A DNA stretch of 64,000 bases from Bactericera cockerelli (GCA_024516035.1 CM044960.1:14944380-15008379); one strand, 5' to 3'. Positions 34,801 to 44,292 are shown, numbered from the stretch's first letter. Numbers and translations are program-made. The notes: a model not told the origin generated them from the sequence alone.

Positions 34801-37736
34801 AAAATTATTAAAAATAATATCTAATCTCCAATCTCTAAAAATAAACAAACATTAATTTTATTTTTGATAGGATGCAGTTTTTGTAAAATCGTCAAGGAGC
34901 TACAGATTCTAAAGAGTAATTTACACTAAGGGTTAACCACTAGGTAGGTCTTTCATTTAAAAGGCATTAAAATAATAGTCTTGCCTGTTGTAGAAAAGAC
35001 AAGTTCTCTGTAGTATTTGTTGGTAATTGACTGCATATGTATATGTAGACATAATGTCAACCGGAAAATGATACTGGAAACAGTGACAACCTTGTGGACC
35101 AGGAAAGTGGACAGGTACTATATCGAGAGAAAACTGACAAGCTCGTTTTGTTCGTAACTCCAGCTTTGGTGTGAAGTACGTGCTCTTAGCTTGCAATACA
35201 TAGGTATATCCTCTGTGGCAACATTTCAGCATCCACTCTTCTCATATGACCGTACCATCTGATTCTTTTGGTATAAATTCGTCTCCTACTATTTTTTTCA
35301 ATCCTTTGAAAGGCAATACCCTCACTGAGGTGAGAGTTATTCCTCTAATCCTTATTAAGTTTCTTCTTCCAACCACACACCTGAGGAATCTCATCAATGA
35401 GGAATAAATAAAGAGGAGCTTTACTAAAATAATGGCATAATGAGACTACTGTCCTGCACTGAGGGCTGGTTTGTAAGAGCCCACTTGGTAGTCCAGCTGA
35501 GGACACCATCGACCTCATGTGAATAGCACTGCAGTCAGTGGAGTCCAATAACTTTACAGTCTGTAGATAAAAAAGGCTCTCCAGTTCACTAGCTTGGGGA
35601 GCAGATTTAAATGTTCTGTCCTCCGAAATTCGGAGCTGGTCACCTGAGAACAACACAATTATTAGTTTCAATCCAGTTACAACTCCAGTTTTAGACATGT
35701 TTCACTCAACTTGCATCAATAGAAAGTGGGCTTCATGGAACCGAGTACTGGCGCCAGTCAACTGGCTCTTGTCAGCTGGACTACCCGGGTCATGTGTCAA
35801 CCAACCATGACCCTTAGAAAGCTCAAGTTCACATATATTTACTCTCGTGTTACAGGTATCCCCATATAATTACTCTCGTGTTACAGGTATCCCCAAGATC
35901 GGAATTCTGCCAGTTGATCCTCTGTTCCTCACCACCTTGGACATTGGGCAAGGCAGTGGTCCCGTCAGCATTGATCTTCACTTGACGAATGCCTCCATTG
36001 CAGGCCTCAAACATGCCGCCATCAAGAGCATCAAGTAAGTCTACCTAGTTTTTTTTTCAATTTAAGTACATAATAATTATTTTAATTAAACGAAGATAGT
36101 TAGCTTTATTGTATTTATTGCGTCTGTAGGTCGGATTTAAGTTGATTGTAAGTCGGATATTTCACTATTTTTGGAAAGGGCTATTGTATTCTTTGAAAGT
36201 GGAAGACATGCTGCATACAACAAATTAATGTTGCCTAGAGCACATCTTCTGAATCATACTACGATAAACCTGATTGTGGACATTGTCTTTGTGAAACACA
36301 TTTTTGGTTGCTTTCGGTTGAGATGTAGCAAATTACTTACATATTGTCAGTTAAACTGCTACCTAATAATTAGTGATATATTTAGGAACAACATTCAAAA
36401 CTCTCAAAACTGTCTCATTCAAATGGAAAAAAATAGAAAAAAACCTACTAAAAATAAATAAAATAGTTTTCAAAATTTTCCCAATACCTACGTCGATATT
36501 TTTTTCAATTAAAAAGACTTATTTAAATGTTACAATAAATGTGGTTCTTCTATTTCAGGTATGACATTGACAACTACCACTTTGGACCAGCTGTGTTTGA
36601 CATCAAGCAGAACGTCGTCATTACAGGACAGTACAGCGTCAAAGGAAAAATCATGGTTCTGCCTATTGTTGGAAACGGAAAGTGTAACATCACCCTGGGT
36701 AAGGAATAATATTCTACAACTGACGTATTAAGATTGGTGGTGGTTCACTCTTAACCCAGATAACGCGGTGAAATTTTTTGTTTTATTTTTTTGGAGTGAT
36801 ATAAATTGAGTCCTGAATCAAAATAAGTGCTGTCAACTTATCATTCGGACTCAAAACAAAGAGCTTAAGGTGTTGCCAACTAACCTCAACAAGCTGAGTT
36901 AATTAGAAAAATCCACAACGTAGTACCTTTCACCAGATGGGGCTGACGTCCTTCCAGAAGGACGTCCTTCTGGAAGGACGTCAGCCCCATCTGGGTTAAT
37001 CAACGCAGCTCTGAAACGATGGAGGCGTACTCAGAATGCCTAGCCACGGGCAAAAACCTTTACGTCAACATAGTGTCAGGTTTAGCTAATTATTTATAAT
37101 AGGACTGATGATGATACTTGAGTACTCCAAAATTATTTGTTATAAAAATAATTAAAGTTGTTTCTTCCGAGTATTCTTATACATAGAGAACAGAAGTGTT
37201 GTGTTTGTATTAAAAAATGTATGAGAAATTGCAATGCAATAGTTATCAAGAGATTAAGAGATGTGTAAGCAATATAGGAGTATGGCTACTTCACATCACT
37301 GCCTATGTACAATTGTACATACTATGTACAATTATGTACAATTGTACATAGTATGTACAATTGTACATATATATTATATATGTGTTCAGCAAAATTTTCA
37401 CCTCCTATTTCCCAACTTTCTGTTGCAGTTCATCCCACTGTGGAAGTGAAAGAAGTCCGCGGCAAACCTTTTGACAAGAACGGCAAGACCTACATGAAAC
37501 TGGACCGCGTCATCATCTCCGTCTCCAAGGTGGAGAAGATGTACATCATGCTGGAGAACCTCTTCAACGGCAACAAGGAGCTGAGCGACCAGATGAACGT
37601 GTTCCTGAACGAGAACTGGGCTGACATCATCAAGGAGCTGATGCCCGCCATTGAGAAGGCCCTGGAACTCGTCGTCAAAGACATTGGAAACAGACTCTTC
37701 AGCAAAATCGCTTACGAAGAATTCTTCCCTGCCTAA
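16703..37736 (+). CDS. Takeout/JHBP-family secreted protein, complete, 5 exons
   Basis: Joined exons 16703-16793, 28344-28436, 35887-36034, 36559-36698 and 37429-37736 give 780 nt, a 259-aa protein plus TAA. This is the usual length for the takeout / juvenile hormone binding protein (DUF233) family. Residues 1-20 are a hydrophobic signal peptide, probably cut after Ala20. Cys37 and Cys47, in the context IKICKRS...KDC, are the family's N-terminal disulfide pair. The body has the alternating beta pattern of the family, with LPVDPLF and a lone Cys153. The end (LFNGNK...FLNENW...RLFSKI) is the typical C-terminal helix and tail. Members bind small hydrophobic ligands in haemolymph or extracellular space and act in feeding, circadian output, behaviour or courtship; the ligand here cannot be inferred. 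Every splice site is GT-AG and phases agree (1,1,2,1). The gene converges with Pvr. The orthologous takeout paralogue cannot be named without a tree. Confidence 0.93.
16960..17254 (-). mobile_element. tRNA-derived SINE (Gly-like head), full length
   Basis: On the - strand the head reads attagctcagtggttaagca ... cttgccatgcggaaggtccc gggttcgatcc, with clear A and B boxes and an anticodon loop like tRNA-Gly(GCC). The body includes ggtgcgctcgtgttgaccca and cacaagcgtctacagtagct. Other copies: 26788, 53413, 55645, 56597 and 57125. Confidence 0.9.
17255..20033 (+). other. takeout intron 1, unique-looking part
   Basis: AT-rich intron sequence. A SINE fragment (- strand) lies at 18,710-18,830. No exon with a matching phase was found. 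Confidence 0.4.
18710..18830 (-). mobile_element. tRNA-derived SINE fragment
   Basis: Contains ctcatttttcctcacgagtt and a B-box (agggatcgaacccagtgcc) in inverse. Related to the copy at 59320-59610. Confidence 0.55.
20042..20319. mobile_element. hAT-type MITE with 8-bp target duplication
   Basis: Terminal inverted repeats CAGGCGCGGCCGGTG and CACCGGCCGCGCCTG are flanked by cctatgac (20034-20041) and cctatcac (20320-20327), a one-mismatch 8-bp duplication. A relative is at 62542-62957. Confidence 0.9.
20326..20650. repeat. Composite TC microsatellite / minisatellite
   Basis: (TC)n blocks alternate with four copies of cccattgtcaatatagaac, plus CTCTTT-type and TCTAC variants. Strongly pyrimidine on the + strand. 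Confidence 0.95.
20818..21090 (+). mobile_element. Chimeric SINE: tRNA head joined to 5S rRNA head
   Basis: gtggccgagtgagttaacgc gctaggcattgcac is the tRNA-like start also seen at 59330. It is followed by agttaaacaacgtcctatga ggtaaggacttggatgggtg acc, a 5S rRNA 3' half, and then the shared tail. Confidence 0.75.
21246..21371. mobile_element. AT-rich foldback MITE
   Basis: Arms of about 55 bp (aaattatagattttcaatta ... tctttatcttta and its inverse) flank a spacer of about 13 bp. Confidence 0.8.
22078..22290 (-). mobile_element. tRNA-headed SINE with the shared tail
   Basis: In inverse: tail gggtaaaac, gctggtatgattcccagcca, aacctcacccaccctgagt, then the tRNA-like head with cctggtaatcgaacacagga. 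Confidence 0.75.
22478..22680 (-). mobile_element. tRNA-derived SINE, TACTGCCCGA family
   Basis: aatatcgccttatttatact gcccg at the 3' end, cttgtcatgtcccggctagg and a B-box tttcaaacccacgacc. Confidence 0.8.
22979..24197. mobile_element. Candidate large TIR element
   Basis: ATACAGGGTGTC near 22,979 and GGATACCCTGTAT near 24,184 form short inverted ends. The interior carries the dispersed palindrome around 23,380-23,415 and a CCGTCTGTC-rich stretch (23,515-23,550), as seen in the element near 30,720-31,290. No intact protein. Confidence 0.5.
24905..25080 (+). mobile_element. tRNA-derived SINE, CCTCATTTATTTGAG family
   Basis: agtcaagtggttaaggaact ... atccgttggttcgaataaca is a tRNA-like A/B box pair. 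The body is cctcatttatttgagctttt. Other copies: 27105-27240 and 39288-39470 (+), 61335-61430 (-). Confidence 0.65.
25105..25340 (+). mobile_element. tRNA-derived SINE, TACTGCCCGA family
   Basis: gggttcgaaacccagccggg, gttatcctcccatttgggat, gggcagtataaataaggcgc and a terminal ATT repeat. Confidence 0.85.
25341..26787 (+). other. takeout intron 1, nothing recognised
   Basis: No exon or named repeat seen. Confidence 0.35.
26788..27083 (+). mobile_element. tRNA-derived SINE (Gly-like head), full length
   Basis: The + strand shows the head cgaatagctcagtgattaag, B-box ggattcgaacccc, cggtgcgctcgtgttgacc, and the terminus ggctgtgaaacactcatctt. Nearly colinear with 16960-17254. Confidence 0.9.
27244..27536. 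mobile_element. TIR element carrying five GGTGTTACC hairpins
   Basis: CTTAACACTTTCCGTGCC at 27244 is repeated in exact inverse ending at 27536 (20-bp terminal inverted repeat). Inside are five 22-bp hairpins, GGTGTTACC-4 nt-GGTAACACC or close variants, at 27310-27331, 27375-27396, 27408-27429, 27462-27483 and 27497-27518. No protein is encoded. The element lies in takeout intron 1. Confidence 0.93.
27540..28343 (+). other. 3' end of takeout intron 1
   Basis: AT-rich, with an A-run of about 20 near 27,930-27,950. Ends in the exon 2 acceptor. Confidence 0.4.
28344..28436 (+). CDS. takeout-like exon 2 (Cys pair)
   Basis: After a tttctgtttcag acceptor the exon encodes residues 31-61, including Cys37 and Cys47 and the AIPVLMR helix end. 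The donor is GAG|GTAATA in phase 1. It lies 11.5 kb from exon 1. Confidence 0.92.
28437..29479 (+). other. 5' part of takeout intron 2
   Basis: AT-rich with an A-run of about 28 at 28,745-28,772. No exon seen. Confidence 0.4.
29480..30250 (+). repeat. Purine-rich tract in takeout intron 2
   Basis: About 750 bp on the + strand is dominated by G and A (repeated gagagaaagag, ggaaggaggaag), interrupted by two short tctctctctcgctttctacc-like pyrimidine islands near 29,995 and 30,053. Confidence 0.8.
30720..31290. mobile_element. Candidate MITE with ACTTTCCTTAT ends
   Basis: actttccttatcccc at 30,721 and a terminal ACTTTCCT...AGGAAAGT hairpin (31,261-31,288) bound a non-coding stretch. It contains the acagacagacggacagacag motif (31,135-31,160), also present near 23,530. 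Confidence 0.5.
31590..31876 (+). mobile_element. 5S rRNA-derived SINE (SINE3 type), best copy
   Basis: gccagcgtcgatggcatgtt gaatacaccggttccc ... accgaagttaagcgacatcc ... acttggatgggtgacc follows 5S rRNA over about 90 nt, including the internal promoter region. The shared tail (ctcaggctgggtgaggtcaa) and a poly(A) of about 28 follow. Confidence 0.9.
31880..34100 (+). other. takeout intron 2, middle
   Basis: AT-rich, no exon. 33,771-33,865 nearly repeats 23,089-23,185 (gtgtttctttgtgttattat atcacaattttagtggg), an unnamed dispersed repeat. Confidence 0.4.
34110..34166. repeat. 28-bp tandem duplication
   Basis: aaaacccatttatttattta tactcctg occurs twice in a row. Confidence 0.9.
34430..34786 (+). 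pseudogene. hAT (ZBED5/SCAND3-like) transposase C-terminus relic
   Basis: The frame from 34445 reads ...CEKSAIEFWCQISVRETYPT, MANMALRLLIPFA, then TAA at 34673-34675. It continues in the same frame as TYLCESGFSTLVNIKTKSKN, KLNAQNDMRKLVQEYY and a stop. The L-L-P-F-A-T/S-T-Y-L-C-E-S-G-F-S ... K-T-K-x-x-x-L-N-x-x-x-D-x-R pattern is the hATC domain of ZBED5/FAM200/SCAND3-type hAT transposases. A single in-frame stop interrupts it and the N-terminal part is missing. It lies in takeout intron 2 in the same orientation as the host gene. Confidence 0.8.
34790..35832 (+). other. takeout intron 2, 3' part
   Basis: 35,225-35,290 on the - strand translates to RRIYTKRIRWYGHMRRVDAE, a short LINE (RTE-like) fragment. 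An unrecognised 117-codon - strand frame lies at 35345-35698, probably transposon debris. Confidence 0.45.
35833..35894 (+). repeat. 31-bp tandem duplication of a 3' splice site
   Basis: 35833-35863 and 35864-35894 differ at one base. Each contains tactctcgtgttacag plus the first eight exon bases (gtatcccc). Only the downstream copy keeps the takeout reading frame. Confidence 0.95.
35887..36034 (+). CDS. takeout-like exon 3
   Basis: Encodes residues 62-110 (IPKIGILPVDPLF...GPVSIDLHLTN...). The acceptor used must be the second of two tandem copies, because the first copy (AG at 35854-35855) leads to an in-frame stop five codons on. The donor is CAA|GTAAGT in phase 2. Confidence 0.92.
36035..36558 (+). 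other. takeout intron 3
   Basis: A 524-bp AT-rich intron with GTAAGT and TATTTCAG ends. Nothing else seen. Confidence 0.7.
36559..36698 (+). CDS. takeout-like exon 4
   Basis: Encodes residues 111-157 (YDIDNYHFGPAVFDIK...QYSVKGKIMVLPI...KCNITL), the central beta-rich part of the ligand-binding barrel. Acceptor tatttcag, donor CTGG|GTAAGG in phase 1. Confidence 0.93.
36933..36994. repeat. 62-bp perfect palindrome in takeout intron 4
   Basis: The sequence is self-complementary about a central GACGTC at 36961-36966. It begins CCAGATGGGGCTGACGTC and carries nested GGACGTCC/CTTCCAGAAG repeats. A related GTCCTT...AAGGAC hairpin pair occurs at 14,470-14,560. Confidence 0.9.
37307..37370. repeat. 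Palindromic GTACAATTGTAC repeats
   Basis: Four GTACAATTGTAC-like palindromes are separated by ATACTAT/ATAGTAT spacers. They lie 60-120 nt upstream of takeout exon 5 and can fold back on themselves. Confidence 0.7.
37429..37736 (+). CDS. takeout-like exon 5 (C-terminal, stop)
   Basis: Encodes residues 158-259 and the TAA at 37734-37736. It has higher GC than the surrounding introns. It carries VEVKEVRGKPF, YMKLDRVIISVSKVEKM and the C-terminal FLNENWADIIKEL helix. Acceptor tttctgttgcag. Confidence 0.95.
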
Positions 37737-38785
37737 ACGAACCACCTGAGATTTCAGTCAACAGACCGAAATGAGAGGACGTGTAGAATGCACAGATGAT
37801 CAAGTTGAGACTTTGGAAGAGACCATTATACAATTTATACCTACTTTTGTACTTCTGGAGGACTCTCGAGGGAATGAAAAGTCTGTGCAGACTACCTTGC
37901 ACTCAATTTGGAATGCTGAGTATTGATACTTTGAAATCTGACTCTGGTGGTTCAGAGGTTTTAAGGATAAGTTTTCTACCACCGACCATACTAAAATAAT
38001 ATTGATTACCTCAGCTTTTGCGTAGGTCTTGTAAGACGATGTTCGTATTTATTTATGTTAGCTTGGAGAATAGTAAATTACTATAGCTTCGACTGACGCC
38101 TGTCTTAAGAAAGAGTTGTTGGTGTTGTTTTTATCTTAATCTGTGATTAATTTTAACATTAGTTGATAAGAATAGTTGCTCGAACCTAACTGGTTGCTTC
38201 AAAGTATGCACATATTGTGTCACTAGTTCCAACATACTGAAGATGGTTCTCAATGAGTCATCTATGTTTGTTTCTTGACATAGGTATGAATTTTTGGAAA
38301 AACCATTTACTTTTAGTGGTGTTATACGTGTACCTACAGTTGTACACTGAAGTTGAGAACTTGTGAAAATGGCTAGAACTTGGATAGACGACATTACCCA
38401 GTTAGCTTTTAAAGCAAGTTATTATTTATGTGTGTAAGATTTGATTACAGTTAATTATTTATTATTATATTGTATATTTATTCTGATGATCAAATATCAG
38501 GTACGCGAAATGTTGAAATGTGTGTAGGTGAGCATCAAACCTCTATGAATGAATGAGTGTACCTACATTAGTTACTGCTCTCTAGCTGAGTCACCTTCAG
38601 CTATAATCCATTTACTTATCATTGATGTCTATATTGAGGAGGAAAAGAATCATCAAGAAAAGTGTATGGTGGCTGGAAGTGTAAGGCTGGTGGCAATGTG
38701 TTTGCATTATAAAAAGGAGAGTAATGCTACTCAAAGATGTGGACGTACCGTATTTGAAAAATAAATATGTTTTTTTTTTTTAAAC
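37737..38785 (+). other. takeout-like 3' untranslated region
   Basis: There is no coding signal after the TAA. An AATAAA stands at 38760-38765, followed by a T-rich run (38769 on) that fits cleavage and polyadenylation. Earlier alternative sites cannot be excluded. Confidence 0.5.
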
Positions 38786-38789
38786 ACTT

Positions 38790-40050
38790 GAAAATCTATA
38801 TTATTGTTTTACTTTTCCAACTGACCTTTTATTTTTCAGTCACAGTAAGAAATCACGAAACTTAGGAATCGAAAAACTCTTTCAAATTATTCGAAACTTA
38901 GGAAAAACGAAAGAGTACGTTGTAAGTAAAGGGGTACCTGCAAAAACACTGGAGCAACTTGGCAGTTCTTCTCCAGAACCTTCAGCAGATTAGATAGTGA
39001 AAAACTAACCGACCGTCTAAAATTGATCAAAAAGGCATGGCCGTACCCAGCCATATTCCTCAATTGAATTTAAATTTAGTGCTATTTGTGAATGGTGGAT
39101 TTGGAGGATTTTGCCATCTGGAATGAGACCCAGGTGCCGTACTTTGAAACAAGACAGTACCTACTAGCTACATTAACTCGCAATGAAATACAATAATAAA
39201 GAATACACAATACTTCCGATTTCTAATATTAGAAATTTCTCGGAAGTAAAAATCTCACAATTCTTTGCTACAGAGCAGCGAGGTACTAGGTGGTCCAAGT
39301 GGCTAATATGCAAGTCTTGTGGTCCAGGTACCTTGGGGATCCGTTGGTTCGGATACTTCTCAATGTATTAATTTTCCTCATAATTATAAATTAGAATTTG
39401 ATCACATAGAAATGGCTGCTGGCTAGAGTAAGGGGACTCTTTAGTCCAAATCGGACAGTAGATATAAATAATTTTCGAACATCATTACCTATTATTATTA
39501 ATATAATTAAAGTACTTTTCGCGAGTCAGTTACCTAATTCTGATTTGATACAGTGCCAAAAATTTAATATATGGTAATAAATCCTTTTTTGATATAATAT
39601 GGGTTTTTGTGGTATATTTTCGTGACAAATGTGAGTAAAGTCGTGGCTACCCAGTTGTAGCTACAGGGTGGCCCATACACACTTCTAAGCAATAAGTCGA
39701 AGAAAAAAATCACAATCGAAATAGAATCATTCTCAATATTTTTTTTTTTTTTAATTATTCTAATAAAAAAAACCTTTCCGCAGAAAGTAAAAACATTTGT
39801 AAAGAAGGAATCCAAGACCATGTAGAGTAGTCTGAGACTGGGTGGTAGCTGACAGGCACCACCATGTAGGTAGGTACTAATATTCTAACCATGTCGTCGA
39901 TAATATGTAGGTGATTGCCTAAACTCTCTGTTTTAATTATTTTGATTTCCTCTTTTTCGTTTGATAACATCCTGTTCTATTCCTAGTGATAACAATAAAA
40001 TTCTCAGTTTTACTCTTTTTATTATTAAATTTCTAGAATATACCTATAGG
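38790..40050. other. Intergenic between takeout and Pvr
   Basis: 39,205-39,250 holds the dispersed ACTTCCGATTTCTAAT palindrome, and 39,288-39,470 a tRNA-SINE. No gene. Confidence 0.45.
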
Positions 40051-40052
40051 TA

Positions 40053-40945
40053 TATACAGGGTCTTCATAAAGTCTCACCCAGGCCTAGGTTTCTCGAAAA
40101 CGACTCAGAATATCAAAAAACGCAAAAACCCGTATTCCTTTATATTTAGGGGGATTGATTTTCAGCCAAATTCTTTTTGCCTACACGGCCCCAGTCAGGC
40201 TGGGCATGGACCAACTTTAAAATCTTAAATAGAATGGTATGTCTTGTGGCATATTTTTTTAAAGGTCTTATTGAGAGAAGTTCATTACAATAAATTTCAG
40301 TGTGCTACGACTTACCGTTCTCGAGATACAGGGTGGGACGTAATGCGTAATATCCCTATATTTTGACCTATAACTCGTCAACCGTAAATTATGGAGAATA
40401 TTTTTCTTGATAATAATAACTCCTTATAGCAAGATCTTTCGAACAAGTTAAAATTTGATTTGTTTTTTCGTTAAATTTTTTTCGACTGTTCGTCCGGCTG
40501 GCTGACGAAACCGACCAGAAATTAACATCAACAGAGTATGTCGAGTTATAACTTGTTCGAAAAGTCTCATCATAAGGAGTTATTATTAACAAGAAAAATT
40601 TTCTCCATAATTTACGGTTATCGAGTTATAGGTCAAAATATATGGATATTACGCAGGACGTCCGACCCTGTATCTCGAGAACGGTAAGTCGCAGCTCACT
40701 GAAATTTATTGTAATGAACTTCTCTCAATAAGACCTTTAAAACAATATGCCACAAGACATACCATTCTATTTAAGATTTTAAAGTTGGTCCATGCCCAGC
40801 CTGACTGGGCCGTGCAGGCAAAATTTTTTTGGCGCAAAATCAATCCCCCTAAATATAAAGGAATACGGGTTTTTGCGTTTTTTGATATTCTGAGTCGTTT
40901 TCGAGAAACCTAGGCCTGGGTGAGACTTTATGAAGACCCTGTATA
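40053..40945. mobile_element. 893-bp foldback element
   Basis: TATACAGGGTCTTCATAAAG at the left is mirrored at the right. Arms of about 400 bp (40053-40450 and 40551-40945) pair almost continuously around a spacer of about 100 bp. No intact protein. A TA target duplication is likely (TATA at both ends). Confidence 0.93.
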
Positions 40946-41317
40946 TTATTTTTAATAAATACCTTCACGTTCATTATATTTTATGTACACATTTAATTAC
41001 TCTTTTTACAAAATTTCAAAATGAAGAGATTTGCAGTGTCCAATAAAATAATGACCACCCGCTTTTTCTGTGGAGAATATTAGGTGTATCTTCTTCCTTA
41101 TTAGTTCTCGATGAATTATTTATTTATGAATGAGCAATAATAATTTTTATCACGCATGTTTGAGTTGTTTGACCGTCCCGAAGGTCACTCAGTAAAAAAA
41201 AAACTTGACCTGGGTAAGTACCTATTATTTTTTCTTCAAAAATTAGATTTTTTAATAAAATATTTATGGACTGTCAATAGTGTACATACTGTACATGCGT
41301 ATAATAATATAGACTAG

Positions 41318-41525
41318 TCCATGTGGTCAATTGGTGTAGCGCACGCACGATGAGCTGTGTTCGAATCCCAGATGGGTAGAAAAAAAATCTGTACAGTGGC
41401 AGCTGTTGGCATTACCAGATTATAAAGCAAATGGTGTAAATAATTCGAAAAGTAAGGGAGGCTCTTTGTAGAACTGTGCTATCTGCAAACATTGTGAAGA
41501 GGCCTTTTTCCACCACAAAAAAATA
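41318..41525 (+). mobile_element. tRNA-derived SINE
   Basis: tggtcaattggtgtagcgca, B-box tgttcgaatcccagatggg, then ggaggctctttgtagaact and a gaagaggcc end. Related to 59320-59610. Confidence 0.7.
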
Positions 41526-41529
41526 ATTA

Positions 41530-42650
41530 ACTTTTAAAACCCACATAATTAAAAAAAAAAGTACATATCTGCTGTTACACTCTTAAACAGGTTAGATAGG
41601 ATAGGATGAACTTCTTTATTAAAGAAAATGTCTAACATGACTTACCAATTTTTCCATGAATTACATAATTATGTATTAAGTCCAAGCTAAATCATATTTG
41701 TCCAAGAACACGTCCAAACTTTAACAATGTATATTATTATATCTTATCATTCAAAAAGATAGTTTGATAACTTATATTTACAAGTAAAAGTTAGCTATAC
41801 TTCATAATATCCTTGTTTGTGCATAAAAGCAGCATATGGTTTGCCTACAACAGGTCCTTTCGGTTATAGCATAGCACACAATTACACATGGTTAGAAAAA
41901 CTGTGATTTTAAGCATAAAAGACTTTGAATAATTCTATGAAATATTTTGAACCAAGATGATACTTTATTTAGATGAAAAATGTCGTACACTAAAGGTACC
42001 TACATAATAATTATGTATGATCATATTCATTATAATATTGGTTGGCCCTCTAGAATGCAGCAAAATCCATTAAAAGAACCTACACTGATCTGAGATAATA
42101 ATCACGCACGTTTTCAATTTCACGTAAACATTTTCTTAAAAAACATTGCGAAGTTTCGACGCGACCGCCCCGGTTGGATGGAAATGTTTGACTGAGATTT
42201 CGTTCCGATTAAAACCGTGAGGTCCCGTTTTTTCGTAATAATCCGACCACGCTATCTAGAGAGATGGTCGTAATTGTATTATTTCTGCTTTCCCTTTCTG
42301 CCTCAAATGTTTGATTGTTTCAAGGAAATGCTATTCGCTGGAGCGTGTGAACACTAGACAGAGTGGCGAGAGTGGAGATTACATCAACAAGTACATATCT
42401 ATGTGGTCGTGTTGCTTTCAGGCTAGGCTTTGGCTTTCCGTTCGGGTTACAACTTGGGGGTAGGTAATAAGTGTTCTCCCAATTCCCTCACCTCCATGTA
42501 AAAGATAAAGGGTGAGTGTGGGTGAGCGAAGGAGCCTATCTGATGGCGGTAATAATAAGTTTCACAGAGATCAAACATGCATGATCCGAAATTTATTAGA
42601 ACCTATACCGTATGCAGTAGTTGTAGGTTGTAGGTACATCATTGTAAATC
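41530..42650. other. Intergenic, nothing recognised
   Basis: No coding or repeat signal I can name. Confidence 0.35.
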
Positions 42651-42654
42651 ATGA

Positions 42655-42845
42655 AGGGGTGACTTTGTTCACTCCAGGCAATTTGTTCACTTTCGAAGAG
42701 AAAATTCTGTACCCTCCAAACACGTGAGGTTGGCATTTCCAGACCTACCCAAGCTGGGTGAGGTTAATCTGGGTATCTGGTGCGATTCCCAGCGAATGGA
42801 GGGTAAAACCCCAGTCCTGACTATTTAAAAATCAGGACGCTATGA
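42655..42845 (+). mobile_element. SINE with the shared tail, partial head
   Basis: ttctgtaccctccaaacacg tgaggttggcatttcc and ctgggtgaggttaatctggg, ggagggtaaaacccc. Confidence 0.7.
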
Positions 42846-43409
42846 TAATTGGGGCTTCTCGTGTGGAATCCCGACTAGTTTATAATAATAAACACCATGC
42901 TTACTGGCACTTGCTAGGCCAAGCCATGCGCTGAGATTTTGTTCGACACAATCATGTTGAATTTCTCAGGAATCTTTGAAAGCACTCATCTTTATAAATG
43001 ATGGTAATTATATTTTGCTAGGGGCAAGGACTCTGAATGTTATAGACCTCTCTTTAAATATTTTTTCATTAAAAAAAAAGAAAAATTCTACAAATTGCTA
43101 ACTTTGGGGCGACAAGCGTTGAGAGGGAGCATTTTGCTGCAGGAGAGAGATGAACGGAGCTATGGCCAGGTTCAAGGGCAATCATTTTAATTACCTCTAA
43201 ACCTCAAGCGTTAACTAACCTTCAGTATAAGTCAGGACGTTCCTCCTTCTTCAGTAGCTATCTGATACGGGCCCGGACACCCAAGTTACACGAGCAGAAA
43301 ATTAGACACTGTCCCGACCGGTTTCCTAATGAAGAAGTAAATTCCTCTTCAGTAGTGATATCGTATTATTTTCCAAGGATAAAAATAAAAAGACAAAAAC
43401 AAGGGTGAA

Positions 43410-43508
43410 ACTCGCTTTACTAAATCCACGCTGAAACCGGGACTTGAACCACCGACCTCCAGGTTACAAGTCCGCCGCCTTATCGATCAGACTACTGTGA
43501 GGTCGGTT
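43410..43508 (-). mobile_element. tRNA-derived SINE (Thr-like head)
   Basis: The inverse of accgacctcacagtagtctg atcgataaggcggcggactt gtaacctggaggtcggtgg ttcaagtcccgg. Further copies: 53896, 54400, 60605 and 63064. Confidence 0.8.
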
Positions 43509-44292
43509 AACTGAACAACAATGTCTTAAATATAAAATAATTCTAAATAAAGGAACAAAATAATGAAAATTCCATGTTCAAGTCTTTCAGTCGTGGCTTT
43601 AGCTTGAGGACTATGATTTCCTCTCTATGACGAGGGACAATATGTCAATATAATACACATTACGAGTATGGTCCTGGTTTGGCTGGGATGTCCCATGTCC
43701 CTCTAAGTAAATACACCAGTTTTTTTTTTAATAAAATATGTTACAGTTTCTATAATTTTTTAATTTTAATATGTTACAGTTTTAAATTTAAATATAATTA
43801 AATAAAATATGTTACAGTTTCTATAGGTAACAGTTTTAATTTCAATGAACTAGTCTTTACTTGCGAGGAAACTTGCCGAGACAAGAGGATGGCCTTTACG
43901 GCCCAATCTAGGCTGAGTGAGGTTCATGTGGGTAGAATCCTTCCAGAATAACATATACTATTCACTATTCTCAGAACGTTACAACCAGAATATATCATAG
44001 GACAAGACATGGCAAGAGCCTGGATGTTGGATTTGGGCGTCCTTTTATTTTAATTCTTACACCACAGGGAGATAGCTATCGGTGTCTATCCATCTCATGG
44101 ACACGGAATTATCACTATTTTATAATTGGCAAGTCAATCTTATTTACTTTAAGAATTTCCTATTATACAAAGTTTACAAGGTATAACATACCTCAGATTA
44201 ATGGTATAATACATAACAAATGAGTTATTAACATGACATTCATTCCACACATCCACGCGCTAGCATAATAGGCTAGTTAAGGAATAAGTTGT

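Noticed and set aside
35345..35698. 117-codon - strand gene in takeout intron 2
   Set aside because: No domain or family recognised, and it adjoins a LINE fragment; most likely transposon debris.
37261..37449. Alternative start exon running into takeout exon 5
   Set aside because: Its sequence is the GTACAATTGTAC repeat and intron, and it lacks a signal peptide; the five-exon model explains the gene fully.
37398..37745. 115-codon open frame on the - strand over takeout exon 5
   Set aside because: It is the antisense of a clearly conserved coding exon and has no homology of its own.
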